Translations under genes and position numbers: made by a program
The notes under the pieces: generated by a model
Database searches by the model: none
What the model was told of the DNA's origin: nothing
What the model saw: only the letters and a program-made list of their open reading frames with translations
From: Acidihalobacter yilgarnensis
GTDB taxonomy: Bacteria > Pseudomonadota > Gammaproteobacteria > DSM-5130 > Acidihalobacteraceae
Assembly: GCF_001753245.1 (NCBI RefSeq)
Contig: NZ_CP017415.1
Span: 558,001 to 622,000 of the forward strand
DNA length: 64,000 nt
Direction: 5' to 3'
In this document: positions 56,945 to 64,000 of the stretch, piece by piece
Layout: every line of letters begins with the position of its first letter
Position numbering within the stretch: position 1 is the stretch's first letter

Positions 56945-57847
56945 ATGAATAGCATTGACTGGCGTTGGATACGTGCGTTTCTCGCGGTTGCGGAGACAGG
57001 CAGTCTCTCTGCCGCTGCGCGGGCGCTGGGTGTCTCGCAACCGACACTAAGCCGTGAGATGCAGGCGCTGGAGCAGACGACTGGCCTCAATCTGCTGCGT
57101 AGGACGACACAGGGCGTGACATTGACGGCTGCAGGTGAGCGCCTGATGGCGACGGCTGCACGGATGGGTGAGGCGGCCGACGGTTTTGCTCGCGAGGCTT
57201 CCGGTCTTTCGGCCGCGCCGGCGGGTGATGTGCGCATCAGTGTCAACGAGGTGCTCGGCACCTATCTGCTGCCGCTTGCACTGGCTGCCTTGCGCGTCCG
57301 TTACCCGGGTATTCGCGTGGACGTGGTCATCACCAATCGTGTTAGCAATTTGGGCCGGCGGGAGGCAGACATCGCCTTGCGCATGTTCCGCCCGGCTCAG
57401 TCCGACCTGGTGGTGCGTCGACTGCCAGATATACCGCTTGGTTTTTACGCGCATCGGAATTACGTGGCGCAACATGGCGACCCACGATCATGGGATGAGC
57501 TGGCGTGCCATAGCCTGATCGGCAACGATCAGGACCGGGATTTCATCGATGCGGCGGAGCGGCTGGGTTTGCCGATCGGGCGTGCGGATTTCAGTCTGCG
57601 TTGCGATCATCTGCCGGCGCAGATCGAGCTGGCGAGGGCTGGGGCGGGTATTTGTGCGATGCATACGGGGCTCGCGGCGCGCTGGCCGTCGCTGGTGCCG
57701 GTGATGAGTTGGTTATCGCTACCCCCGCTGTCGTGCTGGTGCGTAACACATCGGGATGTTCGTTACAGTGCGCCGATTGCCGTAACGATGCGGTTTTTGA
57801 TCGAATGGTTCGCCGATGACCCCTACGCGCATGTCGGGGGGATATGA
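56945..57847 (+). CDS. LysR-family transcriptional regulator
   Basis: 300 residues from ATG 56945. Winged HTH at about 4-60: W-I-R-A-F-L-A-V-A-E-T-G-S-L-S-A-A-A-R-A-L-G-V-S-Q-P-T-L-S-R-E, then the substrate-binding domain from about 90. It is divergent from the epimerase-like gene. The 109-base gap carries two GTATATG copies (56900, 56941) and AT-rich T-N11-A-like positions where a LysR tetramer could bind. The effector is unknown. Confidence 0.9.
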   Translation: MNSIDWRWIRAFLAVAETGSLSAAARALGVSQPTLSREMQALEQTTGLNLLRRTTQGVTLTAAGERLMATAARMGEAADGFAREASGLSAAPAGDVRISVNEVLGTYLLPLALAALRVRYPGIRVDVVITNRVSNLGRREADIALRMFRPAQSDLVVRRLPDIPLGFYAHRNYVAQHGDPRSWDELACHSLIGNDQDRDFIDAAERLGLPIGRADFSLRCDHLPAQIELARAGAGICAMHTGLAARWPSLVPVMSWLSLPPLSCWCVTHRDVRYSAPIAVTMRFLIEWFADDPYAHVGGI

Positions 57848-57946
57848 TCGATTGGTGCGCGGGTACGGCATGGCGTGCGTTGCATGGCAGAATGCCGCAG
57901 GGTATCCCGCAGAGTACCGAACCACCCACCTTGAGGAGTGACGAAC

Positions 57947-58414
57947 ATGCTTGAAACGGGACAGATGGCACCCGCCTTCGACACGATCGATCAGAACGGC
58001 ACGCCGGTTGCGTTGGCAGATTTTGCGGGGCGGCAGCATGTGGTGCTGTATTTCTATCCCAAGGACGACACGCCAGGCTGCACCATCGAGGCGAACGATT
58101 TCACACGATTGGCCGACGATTTCACGGCTGCTGGCGCCGCCGTGCTTGGCGTGAGCCGGGATTCCTGCGAGAGTCACCGCGGTTTCATCGACAAGTTTGG
58201 GTTGCGTATTGGCCTGTTGGCGGATACATCCGGCGAGTTGTGCGAACGCTACGGGGTCTGGCAGGAGAAGGAGAAGAACGGTGAGCGGCGCATGGGTATC
58301 GTGCGCTCGACGTTCATCATCGATCGAGATAGCCGGTTGGTCTATGCAGAATACGGGGTTGACCCCAACGGGCACGCAGCGGCGATGCTGGCGCGGGTGG
58401 CGCACCTCGGGTGA
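57947..58414 (+). CDS. bcp: Thioredoxin-dependent thiol peroxidase (Bcp/PrxQ)
   Basis: 155 residues from ATG 57947, with GAGG eight bases upstream. F-Y-P-K-D-D-T-P-G-C-T-I-E-A contains the peroxidatic C45; the catalytic Thr and Arg (G-I-V-R-S-T-F) are in place. The resolving Cys found five residues later in E. coli Bcp is Asn here; C74 and C99 remain as other options. It reduces hydrogen peroxide and organic peroxides in the cytosol. Confidence 0.93.
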   Translation: MLETGQMAPAFDTIDQNGTPVALADFAGRQHVVLYFYPKDDTPGCTIEANDFTRLADDFTAAGAAVLGVSRDSCESHRGFIDKFGLRIGLLADTSGELCERYGVWQEKEKNGERRMGIVRSTFIIDRDSRLVYAEYGVDPNGHAAAMLARVAHLG

Positions 58415-58443
58415 CGCATCTGTAGACAGCCGCTTGGGTGCAG

Positions 58444-58473
58444 CCCTCCCGCGGCACCATACGGCGGGGAGGG
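58444..58473. terminator. Shared hairpin between convergent genes
   Basis: CCCTCCCGC pairs with GCGGGGAGGG with one bulge, midway between the ends of bcp and the reductase gene. It could stop transcription from both sides. Confidence 0.45.
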
Positions 58474-58480
58474 TGTGGAA

Positions 58481-59230
58481 TCAGTCTTCCTTGGCGAGAA
58501 CGAAGGCCTTCTCGACGGTGAAGTTGCCGACACCCTTGTAGTTGGTCATCACCCAGCCCTTGTCTTCGAGGTGATCGGTCATTTCCTGATTCATGTGCGG
58601 GTTGCCGCAGAGCATGACGCGGTCGTGCTCTGGCTCGGGCGCGGGCAGACCGAGCATCTCGGTCAGCTCGCCGGAGCGGAACAGATCCGCGCCGCGACGG
58701 CACACCTCGAAGGGCTCCTGCGTGACCGTGGGGACGTAGCGCAGACGGTCATTGCACAGCGCCTCGATTTCGTGGCGGTAGGCCAGCTCCGGTGCCGTAC
58801 GTACGGTATGCAGCAGGATGACGCGCTCGTGCTGCTCGAAGGTCGCCGGGTCGCGGATCAAGCTCATGAACGGTGCGAGTCCGGTGCCGGTGGCGAGCAG
58901 GTAGAGGTGGCGTCCGGGGCGCACATAGTCCAAGGTCAGGGAACCTGTGGCCTTGGTGTTGATCCAAATACCGTCGCCCTCGCCGATATGTGCCAGGCGG
59001 CTGGTCAGCGGGCCGTCCGGGACATGTATGCTGAGGAATTCGAGATGATCGGCGTCATTCGTCGAGACGATCGAGTAAGCGCGCGCGATCAGCTTGCCCT
59101 CTGGGCGCAGGCCGAGCGTGACGAATTCGCCGTTCTTGAACTGGAAATTTTCCGGGCGGGTGGTCGTGAGGCTAAAGGTTTTGTCCGACCATTTGCGGAC
59201 GGAGGTGACTTGCTGTTCCGTGTAAGGCAT
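58481..59230 (-). CDS. fpr: Ferredoxin/flavodoxin-NADP+ reductase
   Basis: 249 residues from ATG 59228-59230, with GGGAAG upstream; longer frames lack a site. FAD motif R-A-Y-S-I-V-S, NADP motif L-L-A-T-G-T-G-L-A-P-F-M-S-L, C-G-N-P-H-M, and the C-terminal V-E-K-A-F-V-L-A-K-E-D typical of the bacterial subclass I enzymes. It passes electrons between NADPH and ferredoxin or flavodoxin, often in oxidative-stress defence; the neighbouring peroxidase fits that. Confidence 0.95.
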   Translation of the reverse strand: MPYTEQQVTSVRKWSDKTFSLTTTRPENFQFKNGEFVTLGLRPEGKLIARAYSIVSTNDADHLEFLSIHVPDGPLTSRLAHIGEGDGIWINTKATGSLTLDYVRPGRHLYLLATGTGLAPFMSLIRDPATFEQHERVILLHTVRTAPELAYRHEIEALCNDRLRYVPTVTQEPFEVCRRGADLFRSGELTEMLGLPAPEPEHDRVMLCGNPHMNQEMTDHLEDKGWVMTNYKGVGNFTVEKAFVLAKED

Positions 59231-59360
59231 TGAATACTTCCCGATTTCTCTTGGTCTGGCGGCGATTTGGCATGGTCGTGGAGCCTCGCCGCGGTTCAAG
59301 TCAGTCCGGTGCGCGCGCGGGTTGTCGGCGCATCGGGATATGTGCTTGGAGGTGCCTATT

Positions 59361-59795
59361 GTGACACCTGAAAGCGGGCGCTTCGAGGTGCGCCTGACGG
59401 TTACGCCGGCGGACATCGACGCCCTGGGCCATGTCAACAACGTAGTTTACCTCCGTTGGGTTCAGGATGCCGCAATCGCGCACTGGCGGGTGGTCGCCAC
59501 CCCCGAACTGCGGGCTGCGTTGTTGTGGGTGGTGTTGCGTCACGAGATCGACTACAAACGGCCAGCCTACGAGGGCGATGCGATCCTGGCGCGGACCTGG
59601 GTCGGCGAGGCTTCGCGGCGGCGTTTCGTGCGTTATACCGAGCTGCTACGCGCCGCCGATGGCCGCTTACTGGCGCGCGCGCGAACCTTCTGGTGCCCCA
59701 TCGACCGGCATACGCGCAAGGCCATAGCGGTGGGAGAGGAAGTGCGTACCTGCTTGTTGGCACCGATACCGGAACCAAGCGATACGGAGAACTGA
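59361..59795 (+). CDS. 4HBT hotdog-fold thioesterase
   Basis: 144 residues from GTG 59361, with GGAGG eight bases upstream, preferred to ATG 59340. The active-site pattern D-I-D-A-L-G-H-V-N-N-V-V-Y-L-R-W with the catalytic Asp is that of YbgC/4-hydroxybenzoyl-CoA thioesterase-like proteins. It should hydrolyse acyl-CoA or acyl-ACP thioesters. The next gene follows at one base. Confidence 0.9.
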   Translation: MTPESGRFEVRLTVTPADIDALGHVNNVVYLRWVQDAAIAHWRVVATPELRAALLWVVLRHEIDYKRPAYEGDAILARTWVGEASRRRFVRYTELLRAADGRLLARARTFWCPIDRHTRKAIAVGEEVRTCLLAPIPEPSDTEN

Positions 59796-59796
59796 C

Positions 59797-60294
59797 ATGT
59801 TGCTCGAAGGTGCTTGTCACTGCGGCGGTGTCCGCTTCACGGTCGAATCGGCTCAGCCCTATCCCTTCAACCGCTGCTACTGCTCGATTTGTCGCAAGAC
59901 GGCGGGCGGTGGCGGATATGCCATCAACCTCGGCGCAGACAACGCCACGCTCAAGGTCGAGGGCCAGGAATATCTCACCGAATATCGACCGCTAATGCCT
60001 GATCCCGAGACCGGTGAGCGCCGGCCTGACCCGGGGCGACGCTATTTCTGCAGTCGTTGCGGTAGTGCGTTGTGGCTGTGGGATGCACGCTGGCCCGAGC
60101 TGGTACACCCGCTTGCCTCGGCCATCGATACACCGCTGCCGGTGCCGCCCGAACATACGCATCTGATGCTTGGCTCCAAGGCCGTTTGGGTGGAACCCGA
60201 TTTTGGTCCACACGACCGATGCTTCGAGGTTTATCCGGATGAATCGCTGGCCGAATGGCATGCGCGCCTGGGGCTGACTTCATTCCGGGGCTGA
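59797..60294 (+). CDS. GFA-fold zinc protein
   Basis: 165 residues. C-H-C-G-G-V-R-F, N-R-C-Y-C-S-I-C-R-K-T-A-G-G and Y-F-C-S-R-C-G-S-A-L-W-L-W are the zinc-binding blocks of the GFA family. It is longer than its relative at 53616, with an insertion after residue 60. It is in a two-gene unit with the thioesterase. The reaction is unproven; glutathione-adduct chemistry is the usual suggestion. Confidence 0.88.
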   Translation: MLLEGACHCGGVRFTVESAQPYPFNRCYCSICRKTAGGGGYAINLGADNATLKVEGQEYLTEYRPLMPDPETGERRPDPGRRYFCSRCGSALWLWDARWPELVHPLASAIDTPLPVPPEHTHLMLGSKAVWVEPDFGPHDRCFEVYPDESLAEWHARLGLTSFRG

Positions 60295-60750
60295 GACCGG
60301 GTGCCTATGCGGGCACGCGCGGAAGAAGTCGCCCCCTGTTTTGAGTGACCTGGATTTCCCTGCATGGCCATGCCACTCAGCGGGTAGGAGATGTCGCGTT
60401 CTGTACGTTGGTAGTGAATGGCTTGGCAAGGGGCGATTCACCGCAGTGAAACCATGCCTCATGGTTTTGAGGCCATCGGTATGTACGGTTCCGCAGACCG
60501 CCATGGGCGGGCTTATGCGGAAAGTCCGACGGCCCCGGACGCAGGGTCCATGCGGAGGTGTCCCGGTCTATTTTCTGTCATCCGTCGTCCGTGATGGACA
60601 CATTGGTATGGCGTGTCCCTGGCGGCCCATGTCCAAGGCCATCCCACAACGACACGAACACAGGTTGATTGCCGTGGCCCCGGTGCCGTGGTCTGATGGG
60701 CTTCCCGTCACGTACGCTCACACGAGTCACAATGACGTATGGCACCCACC
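60295..60750. other. Intergenic region without a supported gene
   Basis: An open frame starting at 60341 crosses into the AraC-type gene in another frame and is a shadow. No other signal is seen. Confidence 0.45.
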
Positions 60751-61674
60751 ATGGACAGTCGATATCAGGCCAGAATCAACCAGGCCATCGAGTATATCGA
60801 GCATAATATCGGCCAGCGTCTGCCGCTGCAGGCGGTGGCCGAGGCCAGTCACTTTTCCGCGTTTCATTTCCATCGCATCTTCAAGGGCATCATGGATGAA
60901 ACCCTTAGCGACTATGTTGCGCGCCGACGGCTCGAACGTGCCGCAAGCATGCTTGCCTGCGACGCCGATGAGACCATCACCGACGTGGCATTGCGTTTCG
61001 GTTTTTCATCGAGTGCCCATTTCTCGCGAGCTATCAAGGCCCGTTTCGGCTGCAGTCCATCCGATATCAGGCGTTCGGACAAACTCGAGCACGATAAGAT
61101 CGGGACGAATTTCAGCCAGTATGGAAAGACTATGGATCCTGCGGATCTGTATCCTGCCCGCCTCACACTCGAGTCGATGGATGACGCGATGGACTCAGAT
61201 GCCGTGCAGGTAGATGTCCGGGATATCGAAAGTCGGCGCGTGTGTGTGCTTGCCTCGCGCGAGGGTTATCGGCCTGAAGCGATCGCAGAGACCTGGGACC
61301 AGCTCACGGCTTGGGCGGTCGCTCAGGGCATCGAATTGGCGGCGCAGCAGCGTTATGCTTTCTGCCACGATAATCCAGTCGTGACGGCGATGGCTCGATG
61401 CCGCTACGAGGCTGCGGTCGTGATCGTGCCCGGCGTGCGGGTCGAGTCACCGTTTACAAAGGCGACGATCGCGGCGGGCCGTTATGCAGTGATGCATTTC
61501 AGGGGAACGCCGGAAGATACGCTCAAGGCCGAGCTGCGTCTGTTTGCAGACTGGTTGCCGTCCAGCGGCTTCGAGCCGGACAACGCCCCGCTGATGGAGC
61601 ATTACCTCAACGAGGTAAGAGAAGACGGCTATAGGGAAATGGAGGTTTTCCTCAAATTGAAGGCGCTGGCCTGA
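60751..61674 (+). CDS. AraC-family regulator with GyrI-like domain
   Basis: 307 residues from ATG 60751 (60739 is possible; neither has a clear ribosome site). An N-terminal pair of AraC HTH motifs (L-P-L-Q-A-V-A-E-A-S-H-F-S-A-F-H-F-H-R-I-F-K and I-T-D-V-A-L-R-F-G-F-S-S-S-A-H-F-S-R-A-I-K-A-R-F-G) precedes a GyrI-like small-molecule domain (about 150-305). The order HTH first, effector second matches Rob/SoxS-type efflux and stress regulators. Target genes are unknown. Confidence 0.92.
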   Translation: MDSRYQARINQAIEYIEHNIGQRLPLQAVAEASHFSAFHFHRIFKGIMDETLSDYVARRRLERAASMLACDADETITDVALRFGFSSSAHFSRAIKARFGCSPSDIRRSDKLEHDKIGTNFSQYGKTMDPADLYPARLTLESMDDAMDSDAVQVDVRDIESRRVCVLASREGYRPEAIAETWDQLTAWAVAQGIELAAQQRYAFCHDNPVVTAMARCRYEAAVVIVPGVRVESPFTKATIAAGRYAVMHFRGTPEDTLKAELRLFADWLPSSGFEPDNAPLMEHYLNEVREDGYREMEVFLKLKALA

Positions 61675-61764
61675 CGCTTCGGAGACGTATCCATTGCCGC
61701 GTCGCTGAAAGGTCTGTCCGGACGGTTGTATGCTAGGCCGTCCGAAGACGATGCGATATTCGAG

Positions 61765-62205
61765 ATGAATCCCGAAAACACCGATATCCAAATTTCCGGC
61801 GAGGTGACGATTCCCTCGCGGGAGATAGAGCTGACGGCGATCCGCTCGGCGGGACCCGGCGGCCAGAATGTGAATAAGGTGGCGACCGCCATTCACCTGC
61901 GTTTTGATATCACGGCATCCTCGTTGCCGGCAGGTGTGCGCGAGCGCCTGATGGCGCATGCCGACCGACGGATTAGCCGTGACGGTGTGGTGATCATCAA
62001 GGCGCAACGTTACCGCAGTCAGGACCGCAACATTGAGGATGCACGCACGCGCCTGCAGACATTGATCGAGTCCGCGCTAATAGAAGCCAAACCGAGGCGC
62101 GCAACGCGTCCGACGCGCGCCTCGCGCGAACGGCGACTCGCGGGCAAGACGGTGCGCGGGAAAACCAAGGTTCTGCGCGGGCGTGTGAAGGGATCTGACG
62201 ACTGA
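61765..62205 (+). CDS. arfB: Ribosome-rescue peptidyl-tRNA hydrolase ArfB
   Basis: 146 residues from ATG 61765. The release-factor domain has the catalytic G-G-Q in S-A-G-P-G-G-Q-N-V-N-K-V, and the C-terminal tail is strongly basic (K-P-R-R-A-T-R-P-T-R-A-S-R-E-R-R-L-x-x-K), which enters the mRNA channel of stalled ribosomes. It hydrolyses peptidyl-tRNA on non-stop complexes. Length fits YaeJ/ArfB (about 140). Confidence 0.95.
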   Translation: MNPENTDIQISGEVTIPSREIELTAIRSAGPGGQNVNKVATAIHLRFDITASSLPAGVRERLMAHADRRISRDGVVIIKAQRYRSQDRNIEDARTRLQTLIESALIEAKPRRATRPTRASRERRLAGKTVRGKTKVLRGRVKGSDD

Positions 62206-62313
62206 GGCGGGATATCTGGGTGAGCGCGAAACACTGGCGGCGCGTGCTGCTGGGGTGCTGATGTGTGCCACCGGAGGCTCGACCTAGGCGGCGGACGAAG
62301 TAGTAGGGTATGA

Positions 62314-62892
62314 CGTATTCTGATCCTAGGTTCGGCGCTGCGCCCGATCATCACCTCGCTGGCGCGACAATTATCGGCGCAGGGACTGAGACCGCTCTAT
62401 GCACATGCTTTCCTGCCGCACGTCACACTTTATCTCACTAACTACCTGGCGGGGCGCCTGCCCCAGATCGAAGGGCGCCTGCGTGTCCTGGCGGCGGGCG
62501 TGCATCCCTTCGATCTGCGACTGGGTCGCATCGTCGCGACGCCGAGCCACTGGCTGTTGCTGAAAGTGATGGCGAATCGGCGCATGCAGCGGCTGGCCGA
62601 TGCGGTGACCCGTGCGCTCGACCCGCTGCGCGTGCCGCACCCGCCGATGTCGGGCTGGGTCAAGGCCTACCCGGAGAAGCGAGAGGTGTTCCGGCGTTGG
62701 GGGAGTCCGCAGTTCCAGCCCCATCTAACCCTGCTGACCCCGGCCGATCCGGCACGCATTGCGGCCTTCATGCGTGGCCCGAGCGGGTGTTTTACAGGCG
62801 AGGGCGTGCGCGCGGTGGGCATTGGTATCGCCGGGGTTGATGCCCACGGGCAGACGCATCGGGTACTGGTACGCATCCCATTCGAGCCCTAG
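62314..62892 (+). CDS. 2'-5' RNA ligase / 2H phosphoesterase, start unclear
   Basis: Coding character extends from 62314, but no ATG, GTG or TTG is in frame until GTG 62500, which would remove the first catalytic motif. Both H-x-T motifs are present: P-H-V-T-L-Y-L and P-H-L-T-L-L-T, as in LigT-like 2H phosphoesterases. An ATG at 62310-62312 is one base out of frame, so a start-proximal frameshift or 5' truncation is likely. Such enzymes act on cyclic or 2'-5' phosphodiesters of RNA or nucleotides. Confidence 0.65.
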   Translation, partial: RILILGSALRPIITSLARQLSAQGLRPLYAHAFLPHVTLYLTNYLAGRLPQIEGRLRVLAAGVHPFDLRLGRIVATPSHWLLLKVMANRRMQRLADAVTRALDPLRVPHPPMSGWVKAYPEKREVFRRWGSPQFQPHLTLLTPADPARIAAFMRGPSGCFTGEGVRAVGIGIAGVDAHGQTHRVLVRIPFEP

Positions 62893-62896
62893 TCGC

Positions 62897-63786
62897 TCAG
62901 GCCGGAGCTGGCTGGCGACGCGGCAGCATGGCCAGGGTCACACCGCCAATCACCAGTGCTCCGCCAACGAGTTGGGCGGCGGTCGGCAGAATGCCGACGA
63001 GCGTATCGAGCAACATGGCGAAGACGGGCACGAGATTGAGGAACAGCGAGGTGCGGCCCGCACCTAAGTGGGCGATGCCGATGCTCCAGAAGAGATAGAA
63101 CAGCACCGTACCGCCGACGACCATGATCGCCAGTGCGGCCAAGGTCTCGCCGCCGGGCATGGCCAGGGGCTCGCCCGAGCCGAGGGCGACGAGCATCAAC
63201 AGTATGGCGCCGGCGGCCATGACCAGCGAGGTATTGGTCAACGGGGGCCGGCCGGCATGAAACGCCGAGTGAGGACGTTGTAGGCTGCCCAGGCAAAATC
63301 AGCGGCAATCATCAGCGCGTCGCCGCTGGAGATCTTCAGCGCGGCGAGGCGTGCAAGGCTGCCGCCCGAGATCACCACTACCACGCCGATCAGGGCCAAT
63401 GGCAGTGCCGCGATCTGGCGTGCCGTTGGACGTTCGCCCAGGGTGGCTGCCGCGAGTAGCGTGGTGAGCAGCGGATTGGTGGCCAGGATCAGGGCGGCGT
63501 TGGCCGGTGAGGTGTGCTGCAGCGCGAAAAAGAACAATAAGTTGAAACCGCCGATGCCGACGACGCCGAGCATCAGGTAGACCGGGGCATGGCGCCGCGC
63601 GGCACCGATCAGGTCGCCGCCACGCCAGGCCACGATGGCCATGATCAGCAACGTGCCGAAGAGGAAGCGGGCGGCTGCGGCCCACAGCGGCGGGAGCGCG
63701 GTCATGACCGGACCGGCAAGGGTGAAATTGGCACCGCCGAAGAAGACGGCGACGGTGACGAGGAGATAGACGAGTCCCGTATTCAC
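62897..63786 (-). CDS. DMT/EamA-family transporter (frameshifted)
   Basis: Two frames make one protein: the first, from ATG 63786, ends ...R-R-F-M-P-A-G-P-R; the second continues L-T-N-T-S-L-V-M-A-A-G to 62897. The break is in the G5 run at 63243-63247 (+ strand). One more base gives 296 residues with ten helices and two EamA repeats, the normal form of drug/metabolite exporters of the inner membrane. It is divergent from a LysR gene that may regulate it. Confidence 0.85.
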
Positions 63787-63886
63787 CTAAAGTTTTCCTT
63801 GAATTGAATTTATGACTGGCACAGCCTAGATTGCGATAATTAAGACTGCAAACGACATTTCATTGACTCAATTTAAAGAAAATCTA

Positions 63887-64000
63887 ATGACAAGGCGATT
63901 GCCGCCACTGACCGCGATCCGTGCGTTGGAGGCAGCGATTCGTCTGCGTTCCTTCACGCGCGCGGCCGAGGAGCTGCACGTCACGCCCGCAGCCGTCAGT
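63887..64000 (+). CDS. LysR-family regulator, N-terminus (partial)
   Basis: 38 codons before the window ends: [34 protein letters not shown] is the first part of a GcvA-like LysR HTH. It is transcribed away from the DMT transporter 100 bases upstream, a common regulator-exporter pairing. Confidence 0.85.
   Translation, partial: MTRRLPPLTAIRALEAAIRLRSFTRAAEELHVTPAAVS

Noticed and set aside
57947-58414. Missing resolving cysteine in Bcp as an anomaly
   Set aside because: One-Cys and alternative-Cys Bcp/PrxQ proteins are known, so this is ordinary variation.
60341-61213. 290-codon plus-strand frame overlapping the AraC-type gene
   Set aside because: Overlaps the AraC gene in another frame, the product has no domain, and the HTH gene explains the coding signal.

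Overview
The window looks like a chromosomal segment of a GC-rich gammaproteobacterium, probably salt-tolerant. Evidence is the TPP-riboswitch-controlled thiC, Gram-negative porins and a TonB-dependent receptor, cbpA-cbpM, trxC, the prkA/yeaG-yeaH-spoVR stress operon, two PEP-CTERM-type secreted proteins and a nearly complete ectoine/5-hydroxyectoine catabolic cluster. I cannot name the genus from sequence alone.

Layout. (1) 1-2235: tail of a PPK2-like gene, then a THI-box riboswitch, thiC and its terminator. (2) 2251-7995: an accessory islet. It holds a RelE/HigB-HigA-type toxin-antitoxin pair, an AT-rich STAS/GHKL-ATPase/DUF4325 gene bracketed by 12-bp inverted repeats, a 0.87-kb tandem duplication carrying a tiny membrane-protein gene, a Ser/Thr-rich protein, and remnants of an HTH/transposase-like gene, lemA and an IS3-type transposase. 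(3) 7996-14534: metabolic and housekeeping genes (APC permease, dienelactone hydrolase, WYL regulator, GST, PEP-CTERM protein, aldo/keto reductase). (4) 14969-21767: an alpha/beta-hydrolase and two diguanylate cyclases, one cleanly split by a 1301-bp IS with a CTAG target duplication. (5) 22066-30679: an envelope region with a TonB receptor, small exported proteins, a porin, bacteriohemerythrin, a transglutaminase and a second porin-like protein. (6) 31100-35942: a sigma-54-type promoter and the prkA-yeaH-spoVR operon. (7) 35987-39042: LysE exporter, cbpAM and trxC. (8) 39039-47150: ectoine degradation, with doeB-doeX on the minus strand divergent from doeC-doeD-eutB-eutC-doeA. (9) 47170-64000: a HAD-like protein, HtrA protease, methyltransferase, PEP-CTERM protein, PilZ protein, transporters, several regulators, Bcp, ferredoxin-NADP reductase, two GFA/CENP-V-like proteins, ArfB, a 2H phosphoesterase, a DMT transporter and the start of a LysR gene.

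How genes work together. DoeA and DoeB open the ectoine ring and deacetylate the product, DoeD and DoeC turn diaminobutyrate into aspartate, and EutB/EutC are the hydroxyectoine-linked accessory enzymes. DoeX is the likely Lrp-type switch in the divergent promoter. PrkA, YeaH and SpoVR form a conserved nitrogen-starvation/stationary-phase module, and the promoter upstream matches the sigma-54 consensus. Two GGDEF proteins and a YcgR-like PilZ protein suggest active cyclic-di-GMP signalling.

Caution. Three genes (dienelactone hydrolase, WYL regulator, DMT transporter) are each broken by the loss of exactly one base in a G/C homopolymer, which looks like sequencing undercalls rather than three independent pseudogenes.
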